Assembly (NCBI GenBank): GCA_964030475.1
Contig: CAXIPT010000008.1
Coordinates: 418,072-482,071, forward strand
Source: Tethya wilhelma
Lineage: Eukaryota > Porifera > Demospongiae > Tethyida > Tethyidae
DNA: 64,000 bases
Direction: 5' to 3'
The notes below the pieces were generated by a model that saw only the letters and a program-made list of their open reading frames with translations, searched no databases and was not told the DNA's origin. Shown here piece by piece: positions 11,335-22,051 of this stretch (position 1 is its first letter; each line of letters begins with the position of its first letter). Both the position numbers and the translations under genes were made by a program.

Positions 11335-11996
11335 TGTGTGTGTGAAAGCAATAATGATCTATTTATCAATCGCACATGCAGCGCTCGCTATCAGAGGCTG
11401 AAGAAACCACCATTATTGCAAAGAAAAGTGGGATGGTTGTTAAACAAAGTGGTAGTGAAATTCAAGCAGCTGTGAGTTCAGAACAAGAGGCACTGAAGCC
11501 TACCATCAGGAAGACTGGGTAAGGATGCAGGATATCAATGATTTTAGAAACCATTATGAATCCTTTAAATGTTCATGCAGATGGGTTGAGTTGAAACAAA
11601 TGCTGATTTGCAAGAACAAGAAAGTGGCCATGAGTGCCAAAAGGAAATGGAAGAAATTTTGGGGTAAGTTACAAAAATTCCTCTATTAACTTTGCCATGA
11701 TCATTGTGTACTTCAAGAGGATTATTATTATCCACCCATGTAGCAACACTCAAGGGGCCCTCTCTCCTGCTATATCAGTGTGATGAACAATCAACTCTCA
11801 GTGAGAATGCACGGGTCAATCTGAGAATAGGTCAGGATAGTTCTTTCCTTCAATTTACACATCCATCAATCATGTACGTCATCTTTCTGGTGATTTAGAT
11901 GTTGAACTGTGCCTGGCACAAGCTGTCCACGATCACGTGAAGAGAGATCACATATTCTGCCTGAGCACTAGCAATGGAAAGAGCTACTACATTCAG
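9106..11996 (+). CDS. Still life/TIAM-type Rac guanine nucleotide exchange factor, N-terminal half
   Basis: Ten exons: 9106-9230, 9305-9404, 9517-9595, 9679-9735, 9806-9870, 9957-11252, 11382-11518, 11581-11663, 11744-11830 and 11899-11996. The product starts MGNCVGNSS, a likely N-myristoylation signal as in TIAM1. Next comes a WH1/EVH1-type domain (PLRWQPLFHSLIPV ... YVYRLSGSG ... CFVQWRDNDN, then GAWGLNFMSETDAIQFLNG across the 9735/9806 junction). A large acidic Pro/Ser-rich exon (9957-11252) follows, then the first PH domain (GWVELKQMLICKNKKVA ... KRKWKKFWG ... SLLLYQCDEQS ... IFCLSTSNGKSYYIQ). A WH1 domain before PH is the arrangement of Drosophila Still life. The last four exons recur at 42956-43570, where the gene continues. 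Here the sequence ends in a (TC)n tract at the junction 12065. Start chosen at the MGNC codon; an upstream in-frame ATG at 9016 is less likely. Confidence 0.85.
11262..11344. repeat. (TG)n microsatellite in Still life intron
   Basis: A long (TG)n run starts about 10 bp after the splice donor of the large exon. It inflates the open reading frame with Cys-Val repeats that are not real coding sequence. Confidence 0.9.
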
Positions 11997-11998
11997 GT

Positions 11999-12002
<4 letters not shown>

Positions 12003-12064
<62 letters not shown>
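12003..12064. repeat. (TC)n tract ending at assembly junction 12065
   Basis: The same intronic (TC)n tract occurs at 43574-43627, where it is followed by the next Still life exon. Here it is followed by an n and the macoilin exon, so the join is probably a repeat-driven false join. Confidence 0.8.
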
Positions 12065-12065
12065 N

Positions 12066-12516
12066 CCACGCCACTCGCAACCTGTGGAGCGAGGCTGAGG
12101 TGAAAGAGCTCCAGGACAAGCTGACAAGCAAGGAGAAGGAGCTGGACATCATAAAGAAAGAGCTCACAAAGAGAGATCGTTCCAGCATCGATTTGAGGAA
12201 GGAGATCGGGAGCTTGAGGGGTGCACTGAAGATCGCTGAAGAGGGAAACAAGCAATTGAAGGGATCACTTGCTGATGAGACCCGAGTGAAGATCGAGCTG
12301 TTTACAGCACTCAGCGACGCTTCAAAGAAGTACCAAGGCCTGATGGAGGAATGTTGCAGGAAAGATGCAGAAATCCATCAATTGAAGCAGAGCTTGGCTG
12401 AGATAATGGCTATCATTCCTGGTCTGGCCCCCACCGCTCCCCCCTCCACTTCAGCCGGGGGTAACGTAGGGGGGAGCAATGGTGGGTACCCCCCGGCCAC
12501 CTCTCCACAGCACTGA
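12066..12516 (+). CDS. Macoilin C-terminal exon (partial)
   Basis: The frame enters at the junction and reads a coiled coil (LWSEAEVKELQDKL ... KEIGSLRGAL), then TRVKIELFTALSDASKKY ... LAEIMAIIPG, then a Pro/Ser/Gly tail that ends at 12516. The block 'TR.K..LF.AL.DA' followed by 'LAE.MA..P' is the conserved C-terminus of macoilin (TMEM57/MACO1), an ER membrane coiled-coil protein of neurons in bilaterians. The N-terminal membrane segments are not in the window. It lies tail-to-tail with SMC6, about 600 bp away. The in-frame (TC)n to the left is not coding. Confidence 0.75.
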
Positions 12517-13112
12517 GATGGCGTGGTGTCAAGTCACAATAATAAACCCCCTCTTTGGAAGCATATACCATTATGAATTGAATATTGATTGTAAACAGAG
12601 AGCGCTAGCTAAACACTTAGAGTTGTAGCACTTTCAAGAGTTATAGTGTATTATAGAATTAACGGTTTCTTCTTTGCAGAGAAATTAGCACTTTTTTCTT
12701 TGTTATTACAAGATTGTTGAATTGAGAACAAAAATTTAAGTGAAGCAATGTTGATTAAATGGCGATAATAAACACATAGGTATATATATATATATATATA
12801 TATAAGTGACAAAATCACACAATTTTATCAGCTACAATAATAAATACGTGATCAAGAAATGCAACAGAGATTTAGAATATAGAATGATGCGATTGAATAT
12901 CAATGGTGAATAATTTTGTGATGATCGGGATAGTGTTGTTTGAAGAGAGTACACAATTTAATCAGTAGAAATATGATCAAAAATTTACGATGGATATATA
13001 ATATGATCGTGAGAAAAAAGAATAATATGATTGGAAACTGATGAATAAGTGATGATCAAGCTAGTGTAATTGTTTTGATGAAAATCTTTCATAAGTGATG
13101 CAATAAACATTG
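12517..13112. other. AT-rich intergenic region between convergent genes
   Basis: Holds the 3' ends of macoilin (+) and SMC6 (-) and a (TA)n microsatellite at about 12781-12804. No gene is seen. Confidence 0.6.
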
Positions 13113-16100
13113 CTAATCCAAGGTTGTCTGGCCTGGTTCAAGTCCACGCTCTGGTTCACGTAGCTTCAACACTTTCATCCTGGGTGATGCCTTGACCCCC
13201 ATGTAGCTAGAGAGAGAAAAAAAGAGAATATTAATAACAACCACAAACAACAAACAAACAAACAAACAAACAAGATAGATCACAGTCACTATGGGGACTC
13301 TTTCCTCACCTCATGTCCTGAGGAGTAAAGAAGACAAACTGGCGTGTTGGCTGCTCCTCAGCATGGTCCATCATCAACTGCATGCTGATTCGTCGATTCA
13401 TCATATCCTGGACAAATAACAACAACAAGAGTCAAAATTCCTACCATGAACACATCAATAATTATTGTAAATATTGTAATCTACACAAAATTTTTAAAAA
13501 ATTGAGGAAATATTGTGGTCAAAATTCCTACCATGAACACGTCAAACTCGTCCAGACACCTAAATGGAGACTCCATGGCCTCCCAGAGTGACATGATGAA
13601 ACAGACGGTAGTGAAAGACCTCTCTCCACCAGACAGGGACTTGGTGTTCTTGGTCGACTGAGACTGCTGTGTGTTGTTGTCCACCTGCACCACAAGATCC
13701 AGTCTTTCTTTCTCGTGGCTGAACCTCAGCTTGCCCACATAGCCTCGCTGGTTGAGGAAGTGGGTGAAGTAGATGCAAGACCTCGTGGCAATTGTCTCCT
13801 GTAGACCTTGGTAGCGACCGATGCGATCGTTGAGAGTACGTTTGAGAACCTGAGGGAGGGGGAGGGAGACAAAGTATTTTTTATATAAATCATAATTAGG
13901 AAGTGCTGCAAAAAAACATTCATTTTCCCCCTCTTATCAATTTTTTAGCCAATAAAACAAGTCAACTAGCCAGCACAAGCTATTACAAAGACTGCGCAGA
14001 TTTTATTGAGGAAAAGTGAAACAACCCAAAAACATTGCGAGCACATTTTCAAACCTACACTGAGACACAGTTACGACAAATAAATTAGTAACAAGATTTT
14101 CCTTACCTTGAGAGCCTTCCTCTGGTGTTTGATTGAGAGTTGCGTTGCCTTGACCTTCTCCATGGCTTCCTTGTACTTCTCCCTGATGCTCTCCTGCTCA
14201 TCTCGTGATGGCTGCTGCTGAAGGATGGTCCTCTTCAGCTTACTGATCTCAGACTCTATGTTCTTACAAGAGCGGGAAGTCTCGATACGATCACACACAC
14301 CAGATGCAGAGTTGGCAGCAGCTTCAGCATTTTGTTTCGTTTCTGCAACCTTCTTCTCCAAATCGGTAATGGTGCTTTGAAGCTCTTTGACTCTGTCTTT
14401 GCATGTCTGCAGCTTACGTTCAGCTTGCACCTTGACGTGAGTGTGCTGGTTCATTACAGCCTGTGAGGTACAAAAAAGCCTTTTCAATCAGGTTCACTGC
14501 TAAGAAGAGGTGCAATAATGGAACACCTTTGCAGTGAGCAAAGGCACATGTGATCAAATCCCATTGCACTGTATGGTGGTCACATGACTGGAATGCAATT
14601 AATAGACATGCCAGCTCAGCAAAAAATGTCCCACTGTCGTACCTCCTCACTAAAAGGACTACTAATTGTATCACAATGCTCTGTGATATCACAGCCATTA
14701 TATCCCTGTAATATCTGACCTTGGCTTCTTCCATCTTTGCTGCCACCTTCTCCACCTCATTGTCAATGTGCCTACACTGCTCCATGCTCTCTTTTAGCAC
14801 TCTCTTCAGCTTCTCCACTTCAGCCAGCTTGGCCTCTCTCTCCTCTTGGAGGGAGTGGATCTTCTCATCCAGCTCACTAATCTCAGCCTCCTGGAAGCAC
14901 GAATAAAGTTTGTTTAAATCCTCAATTGTCATTGAATGATACAACTCCTCTCACATCAAAACAAGAAATGAACATAAACACAAAGTTTAGTATAGCCTTT
15001 TCTCATAGGATCTTATATGGAATAGAGAGGGGCTTGGGGACAAAAAAAGCTCAGGATGCCTACTTTTGAGACTACACTAGCTCTCTCTTTCTCTTTCTCT
15101 CTCTCACACGCATGAGCAACACATGCTCATTCTTACATAAGTGGCAGTGTCCTCCACTTCAGGCTCCTCTTCTTCCTGGGCATTCTGAAGTTCAGTGATG
15201 GCCAGAGTTAGTTTGCTCTTGTTCGTCATCTTGATTCGGATCTGTTGCTTGATTTGTGCCAGGTGTCTCTGGTTCCTCTGAAGGTTGTCTTTCATCTCTC
15301 CCCCCTCTCTGTGCAGCTGGTCCAGAGAACCACGAAGACCTGAGAGACGATGGGTCTCCTCTCTGCGAAGAAAGACAGACATAAATTCACTTTTCTTTGA
15401 GAGCACTTCTTCTAACAACTATCTACACTGTATAACTGTATTGAAAACTAACAGACTAATTGAGCTAAACGAATCACCCTGTGAAACTATAATATGGCAA
15501 TCGTTACTGAACCATCTGTAACAACAAAAATTAAACTACACGAAAAATTAACAAGTGAAATATTTAACCAATGAAAATTTACCGATCTACGGTATACTGT
15601 ATATGTTCTCAACAATGACAAAGAATATTTAGCTGTACCACAATCCACCCACACTCTCTCTACCTTATGGCCTCATCCACGCTGGCTCTGATGATGTTCA
15701 TCTTCCCCCGTTTGTTGGAGTAGTGGGCATGAGGGAGCACCTCGTCCCCGTCAATGGTCCACGCTGCTCTGGCACCCTGAGGGCGTTCACTCCTCATCAC
15801 GTGACTGGCCTCGTCTCGCCTCTCTATGAGGAGCATGCTCTCAATGGAACACTGGTCAATCAGCACATTGAGGACATCAGGGTCCTTCACGTCAAGGATG
15901 TCCAGGATGGTGGGGTAGGGGCAACGAGGCTTCTACAGGGAGGGGGGAGAGATGAAGGAGAACATTCAAGAGTCAATGAAAATAGCAAGTGAATGAGATT
16001 TGTCAGTGTAAAATGTACAAAGACTTGGTTAATGGTACTCTGAAAGATTGTGAGAAGGAAATTAATGTTTTAATGATGTCTTAAATACCAAATGGAAAAG

Positions 16101-17184
16101 ATGTTAACAATCAATACATATTTACCACACACACACACACACACACACACAATGACTCACATGTCTGCTGACATCGTACACCCTGCCAGCAAAGCTACTA
16201 GTGATACACTCTGGCTTCCTTCCTCGCTGGTAGACACTCCTCGTAATGCCTTTAAAAGTGGCAGCATCGTGCTCATTGTCCACGACAAAGGCGTTCAACA
16301 GCCCCCACTTGATGGCTTGCTCCACAGCAGTGGACCACTTGTACTCCCTCAAACTGATCATGGCTCCAATGGGACCTTTAGGAAGGTGGCGGAATCTTCT
16401 ACGATTCTTCTGAATAGCATCGACTAGTGCTCTCATTTGAGGACCGAAAGCTGCGAGCTGATCAGAACGACTGGATTGGAGTTGACGGAGCTGGTTCTCA
16501 CTCTCCTGGATGAGGTTCTGGACCCCTCTCACTTTGCCACTGAGAGGAGGGAGAAATAAGTAGAAAAGACAAGTTGAGTACAATTTGTACCACTGCAAAT
16601 ATCAAACTTCAAAGGCAGTACAAAAGAGATACAGTAAACGTATGTCGGGATATGATGACTCACTCGTGTTCAGCAAGGTTGGTTTTGCAAACAGAGATGG
16701 CATGCTCAAACTGCACTCTGTCATTCTCAGCTGTTGCTAGCTCTCCCTCAAGCTTCTTCAGATTGTCAGTGTGCTGCTCCAACATCTGACGTCTTTCCTC
16801 TTTCTCACCAGCTATGTCTCTCTGGCTCCTACAGATGGTGACAAGCAAACAATGAAAATCACACACACACACACACACATATACATTAAAAAAGTATATG
16901 TACACATTAACAGTACACATACACGTGAGTAAAACAACGTACGCAGCAATCTTCTCATTGAGTGTCTGTTCCAGCACCCTCTTTTCCGACTCACAGTCCT
17001 TGATCTCACGGTTGAGTCGCTTCACGTGACCTCCACACTCCCTCAGCTCTTTTTCCTTGACTCTCCTCTCAGCAGTCACCGTGTCACGTTGCTGCTGAAC
17101 ATCACGAGCTTCCTTGACAACCTTCTCCAGCTCCTTGTTAGACTGCTTGACCTTCTCAGCTTCAGCAGCTACATCTGACTATAG

Positions 17185-17233
<49 letters not shown>

Positions 17234-18795
17234 AAACAGAGCCTAATATTTCTGATGAATCATCAAACCTCGGCCTTCTCCACTCGTGACTCATTTCTCG
17301 AAATCCTCGTCTTTGTTGCCTTTATCTCATCTTCCACAGGAGGAATGGTCTAATGGCAACAAACAATAGACACACTCAGCAGTAGTACAATAGCACCAGC
17401 CACCAATGAGTGACAACTGATGGTGAACACAAGAATAATTGTAGCAAACAATTAGGAACATGCATATACACACAGCAAGTCATTCATTCATTTATACTAC
17501 ATGAGAAGACTCTCTCTCTCTTTCTCTCTCTTACCAGTTCTATCTCAATGACTTGTGCCCAGAGTAGCTCCTTCTCCAGATCAATGACTTTGGTCTCCAT
17601 GTCCTTGAGCCGATCAAAACTATCCACCTTCTCTTCCAACTCTTTGGCCGTCTTCTCCATAGCAGGCAACATCTGACAAGATGATGAGAGAAAGAACAAA
17701 CTTAAAAGGCTGAAAATTGCTGATCAAATTGTCCACTTAAAGATCCAATTCACAAATACAACAGTTACATACCCTATCTCAATGCAGAAAATATATACCA
17801 AATATGTATACCCATTTATCACCAAAAAATTATCATAACACAATAACAACACAAAAAAGGAATTTGCTTTTCTCCTATATAGGATATCGTGTGTGTGCTC
17901 TATTATAACTCACATCTTTCTGTCGGCCGATGCCTTCGGCCATGAGTTTCTGATGTTCCTCGGCCTTCTCATAGTCCTGGGCTATCTGCTCCAGGTGAGT
18001 GGCCTTCATGAAGAGCTTGTACTTGGCAGCAGGAGTGGAGTTGTGGAGGAAGTTACGACTGGTGTCCTGGTTGAGCAGGGAGACAGGGTTGTCGATTTGG
18101 ATGTTAAAGTGATCCAACATGCTCACTAGCTCTTCTTTCTTTGTAGAGACAACAGTGCCTATATGTGTGTGTATGTGCATCATTTCAAAATACCACCCCT
18201 GTACAATAATACCATAGATTGGGAAATTTTCGCTGCTAAAAAATTTTCGCCACACATGTGAGTGGCAAAAATTAAATGCGTGAAATATATATGGCAATCT
18301 TCACCGAATGGTTGAAGTGGTGAAAATATTTCCCGATTTATGGTACTCCACAGAATTCTTTGTACATGTCCATACATTACTAAATCTTTAGAGTATAGAC
18401 AATTTTCAGGCTCCATTTTAAGGGAATATATACATAGCAAGAGAGGGAGGGGCCCAGTAGCAAAGCTTAGCTAACATTTTGCTACCATCTTTGAACTTTA
18501 TACACTACTACACCAAAAGGCACAGTACCTCACTTCTCTTTCTTACCTCTCTCTCCCTTTATTTTGTAGCTTCCTGTCCCATCATCTCTGATGGTCCTCA
18601 CCACGGTGATGGCTCTCCCGTACCTGTCCTGTTTGAAGGCCTCCGTCTCTGGTCCACGGTTACGAAGGGTCACCACCACCTCGGCCATTCTCTCTCCGGA
18701 TTTGATGAACTGTTTTAAGGAGGAGCCTCTCTCTGTGTTCCTAGCCTTACCACCCAAGGCCACCACCACAGCTGTCATGATGGCACTCTTACCAC
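13113..18795 (-). CDS. SMC6: SMC6, copy A, lacking the first exon
   Basis: Fourteen exons: 18795-18547, 18158-17914, 17672-17535, 17349-17269, 17178-16943, 16828-16664, 16539-16161, 15932-15664, 15362-15137, 14890-14720, 14460-14107, 13849-13532, 13407-13310 and 13206-13113. SMC6 is the ATPase partner of SMC5 in chromosome repair. Visible parts: end of Walker A ([18 protein letters not shown]), the N-terminal ATPase lobe ([17 protein letters not shown]), coiled coil, the hinge (GPIGAMISL ... [10 protein letters not shown] ... AWTIDGDEV), second coiled coil, the ABC signature LSGGERSF and Walker [12 protein letters not shown]. The end reads [14 protein letters not shown]. The exon with the start codon and the first Walker A residues is absent; the expected place (18800-19725) holds unrelated sequence. 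The 5' part is repeated in diverged form at 19727-21431. Confidence 0.85.
17189..17227. repeat. (GA)n tract in SMC6 intron
   Basis: Uninterrupted GA repeat just upstream (in the gene sense) of the acceptor of the sixth of the fourteen copy-A exons. The other copy has only a short GA run here (about 19956-19968). Confidence 0.85.
18210..18345. mobile_element. Short MITE-like inverted-repeat element in SMC6 intron
   Basis: About 135 bp. The left end TACCATAGATTGGGAAATTT is the inverse of the right end (AAATATTTCCCGATTTATGGTA). It belongs with the similar elements at 20962-21075 and 40619-40837. Confidence 0.6.
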
Positions 18796-18904
18796 CTAGA
18801 GAGAGATTGGGTGAAAAATGAAAAATGGAAATAATAAAAAAGGGAGGACTTGTCAACTGATCCTATCCGAGCCTCCGCTAAGGGCAAAAAAAAGGTTTTC
18901 CTTG

Positions 18905-19725
18905 CCAACACATTTTATTGGATAAAATTGATCATACAGAATACATTATACATCTAAATGTTCTTATAGTTCAAGTAGCTCCAGTATGCCCGGTCATCAG
19001 GGAAGTACCCAAACCAATCATCGCATTACCACCAGTTTCGGTCCCTTTGAACTTCCGACTAGTGGTAACCTATGGACATGGGCGGGACCACTCCCCTAGG
19101 TAGGAGTCCGGGTAGTCCAGTGATGAAGCATCATTCTTCTGTGTCTCCCAGTATGAAAAAAGCTAGCCACGTGACTTAATTTATCTACTTTGTATGGTAC
19201 CTTTTACATTGTTGTAGGTATCCCAGACAGTTTCTCCAAAAAAAAGGAAGGAAAAAACATCTTGCCCACTGTTACTTTCAGAGGTAGTGAGTAGACTATG
19301 CTTGCAACTGCTTCAGAACAAAAAATGGTTGACACTACTTAGGCTCATACTTATATTCCAGCACAGGAATGAGACTTGTTCTATTGTGGTCTAGACACAG
19401 GCTAAAACCTATTGAATAGTTAACCTCTAAGTCCTTCCCTCTGGGTTAAACACCTAAGCATTCCCACACCACTGAATGGCATTGCATGTAGATTTGGCTA
19501 GGATAAATTTAACCACAAGATAGTACCAGTGTTACATGTGGTGGCCACACACACAAACACACACACACACACACACACACTCACGCACAGAATCTGATTC
19601 TGAACTACAGTCCACAATGACTACAACTACTATGGTGCCTCATCATGGCATCAACAATGTCGTAATACCCATTGTCGTGACCCTAGTCGTAGGTCTTGCA
19701 ATTCTAATCATCGTAGTATTAATTA
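18905..19725 (+). CDS. Possible fragment of a single-pass membrane protein
   Basis: A short exon-like stretch at about 18973-19069 reads APVCPVIREVPKPIIALPPV. Another at 19220-19283 reads IPDSFSKKKEGKNILPTVTF. The last, from about 19590 to the junction, reads a Thr-rich stalk and then NNVVIPIVVTLVVGLAILII, a clear transmembrane helix. Together they look like the end of an extracellular domain plus its membrane anchor. I do not recognise the family, and the exon joints are not certain. The gene is cut by the n at 19726. It stands where the first exon of SMC6 would be expected. Confidence 0.35.
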
Positions 19726-19726
19726 G
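19726..19726. other. Assembly junction (single n)
   Basis: The sequence to the right starts inside SMC6 exon 6, at the same point as position 16957 of copy A. The two contigs therefore overlap in gene content but are clearly diverged. Confidence 0.7.
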
Positions 19727-20298
19727 NCATTGAGTGTCTGTTCCAGCACCCTCTTCTCCGACTCACAGTCCTTGATCTCACGGTTGAGTCGCTTCACATG
19801 ACCTCCACACTCCCTTAGCTCCTTCTCCTTGACTCTCCTCTCAGCAGTCACCATGTCACGTTGCTGCTGAACCTCTTGAGCTTCTATCACAACCTCATTC
19901 AGTTCCTTACTAGCCTGTGTAACCTTTTTAGCTTTAGCAGCTACATCTTTCTAGAGGGAGAGAGAGAGGGGAATGGAGAGGTAGAGTTCAAAGGTTATTA
20001 TCTATCCATGTGGCATTTAATGCACGTGCACATTAGCTGCTCTAGCATTATAATATATGTAGCTGTTACTCAAGCTTTTTGTAGGGACTAACCAGTCTCT
20101 GATATCACATACAGTATCAACTCAAAGACAGGACCACTAAATATACAAACCTCAGCCTGCTTGACTTGTAATTCATTTCTTAAAATCTCTGTCTCTGTTG
20201 CCTTTATCTCGTCTTCAACAGGAGGAATGGTCTAATAGGATAGCGAATAGCCCAGCCAGACACACAGATATAGCAAGTCATTCTTTACTATTATCTTA

Positions 20299-20369
<71 letters not shown>

Positions 20370-21782
20370 CAGTTCTATCTCAATGACTTGTGCCCAGAGT
20401 AGCTCCTTCTCTAGATCAATGACTTTAGTCTCCATGTCCTTGAGCCGATCAAAACTATCCACCTTCTCTTCCAACTCTTTGGCCGTCTTCAATAGCTGTT
20501 CAAAATGTTCACATTCACAAACAAAGAACCCGGAAATATGCTAGGATTTTATCACACAATAAAAACTTAATCACAATACCATACATCTGGATAATGGAAA
20601 CCTATTTAAACACTTCCAGTTAAACTCATGTTCTATTTTAACTCACATCTTTGTGTCTGCTGATGCCTTCGGCCATGAGTCTCTGGTGCTCCTCAGCCTT
20701 CTCATAGTCCTGGGCTATCTTCTTCTCCAAGCCAGTGGCCTTCATGAAGAGGTTATAATTAGTAGCAGGAGTGGAGTTGTGGAGGAAGTTATGACTGGTG
20801 TCCTGGTTCAGCAGGGAGACAGGGTTGTCGATTCGAATGCAGAAATGATCCAGCATGCTCACTAACTCTTCCTCTTCTGTGGAGACAACATCCCCTGTGT
20901 ATACAAAATAATAGCACCTTGTTACTATAATCATTAAATAATGAAGAGATGGTAATACATATACCGTATAGTGGGTAAATTTGACAAATTTTGCATTTTA
21001 GTATGATTGGTGATTTTAAATTTGGCGATTTGCAGAATAATTCACCAATTTGCCAAATTTTCCTGCTATACAGTACTTTCCTATTTGCATTACCATGTAA
21101 ATTTTACTAGCACTCTAGCAGCACAGGCCTAGAGTGCCAGTTCCGTTGACTTATACCATAATGTATTAACCCCTCTTCTTACCTCTCTCTCCCTTTATCT
21201 GGAAGTTGCTTGTCCCATCATCTCTGATGGTCCTCACCACGGTGATGGCTCTTCCGTACCTGTCCTGTTTGAAGGCCTCTGTCTCTGGTCCACGGTTACG
21301 AAGGGTCACCACCACCTCGGCCATTCTCTCTCCGGATTTGATGAACTGTCTTAAGGAGGAGCCTCTCTCTGTGTTCCTAGCTTTACCACCCAAGGCCACC
21401 ACCACAGCTGTCATGATGGCACTCTTACCACCTAGAGAGAGGGGTACAGGCACACAATGTTAAGGACTTTATCGGAACATAATTTTAATAGTATAAGCTG
21501 AAGTGTCACACATACACACACACACAATTTCACAAATCACGTACTTCCATTCCTTCCCAGTACAAAGTTGATGTTGGGACACAGCTCAATATCTAGTCGC
21601 TTGTGACACATGAAGTTGATCAGCTGTATCTTCTCAATCACCCCTGGCATAGGCCAAGGTTCCCTAGGGTTGAACTCATCGCTGTCTTCTTCTTCTTCGC
21701 GCTCTACCTTAGGCCTCTTGAAAGGGGAGCCATTGCTGCTTGTAGCTGCTTCGTTCCTTGGACGCTTGGATCTTTGAGCCAT
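19727..21782 (-). CDS. SMC6: SMC6, copy B, N-terminal half
   Basis: Exons 21782-21545, 21431-21183, 20894-20647, 20495-20370, 20231-20151 and 19950-19727 (cut by the junction). Exon 1 starts MAQRSKRPRNEAATSS, carries an acidic stretch and GVIEKIQLINFMCHKRLDIE, the usual SMC6 N-terminus. Exons 1 and 2 join as GRNGSGKSA, a canonical Walker A. Exon 2 differs from copy A by only a few per cent, but the coiled-coil exons differ at many residues (for example VTQASKELNEVVIEAQEV against [18 protein letters not shown]) and the introns share little. This is more than ordinary allelic noise, so a paralogue or a strongly diverged haplotype is likely. Neither copy is complete in the window. Confidence 0.85.
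20299..20365. repeat. (TC)n tract in SMC6 copy B intron
   Basis: About 67 bp of pure CT repeat directly before the GTAC donor of exon 4 (minus strand reads GA). Copy A has a much shorter run at the same place (17510-17531). Confidence 0.85.
20962..21075. mobile_element. Short MITE-like inverted-repeat element
   Basis: About 114 bp. It begins TACCGTATAGTGGGTAAATT and ends with the inverse (AATTTTCCTGCTATACAGTA), with inverted inner parts (AAATTTGGCGATTTG / CACCAATTTGCCAAATTT). It lies in the intron between SMC6 copy-B exons 2 and 3. Confidence 0.65.
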
Positions 21783-21811
21783 CTTCTAGCTTTAACTTTG
21801 TCAGCACTTTT

Positions 21812-21851
21812 AGTCTCGTCCCCAGACCCCACGTGGTCTGGGGACGAGACT
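21812..21851. promoter_or_regulatory. Near-perfect palindrome with CACGTG loop before SMC6
   Basis: Arms AGTCTCGTCCCCAGACC (21812-21828) and its exact reverse complement (21835-21851) flank CCACGT. The centre contains the E-box CACGTG (21830-21835). It lies 30 bp upstream of the SMC6 copy-B start codon. The arms match the ends of the MITE at 6281-6857, so this may be a minimal foldback element now inside the SMC6 promoter or 5' UTR. A regulatory role is inference. Confidence 0.55.
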
Positions 21852-22051
21852 CTCTTTTAGGTATGTGAACAGCTGATTTTGCAAGTTTTTGGCGGGAAGT
21901 TTGTGGAACTTTGTTGCGCATGCGCAAATATAAAAAGATACTAACCAAACAAGAAGCACAAATGCTGCACAATGTCATAATTATTAGGTACACTAGGTAC
22001 TAGCGAATATCTATTATCTACTTAGTCCCACTTTGAGCTAATTTTCTTTAT

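Noticed and set aside
11974..12516. A single frame running from the Still life PH exon through a Ser-Leu repeat into macoilin
   Set aside because: It crosses the (TC)n tract and the n at 12065. The counterpart at 43574-43676 shows that the true next exon is different.
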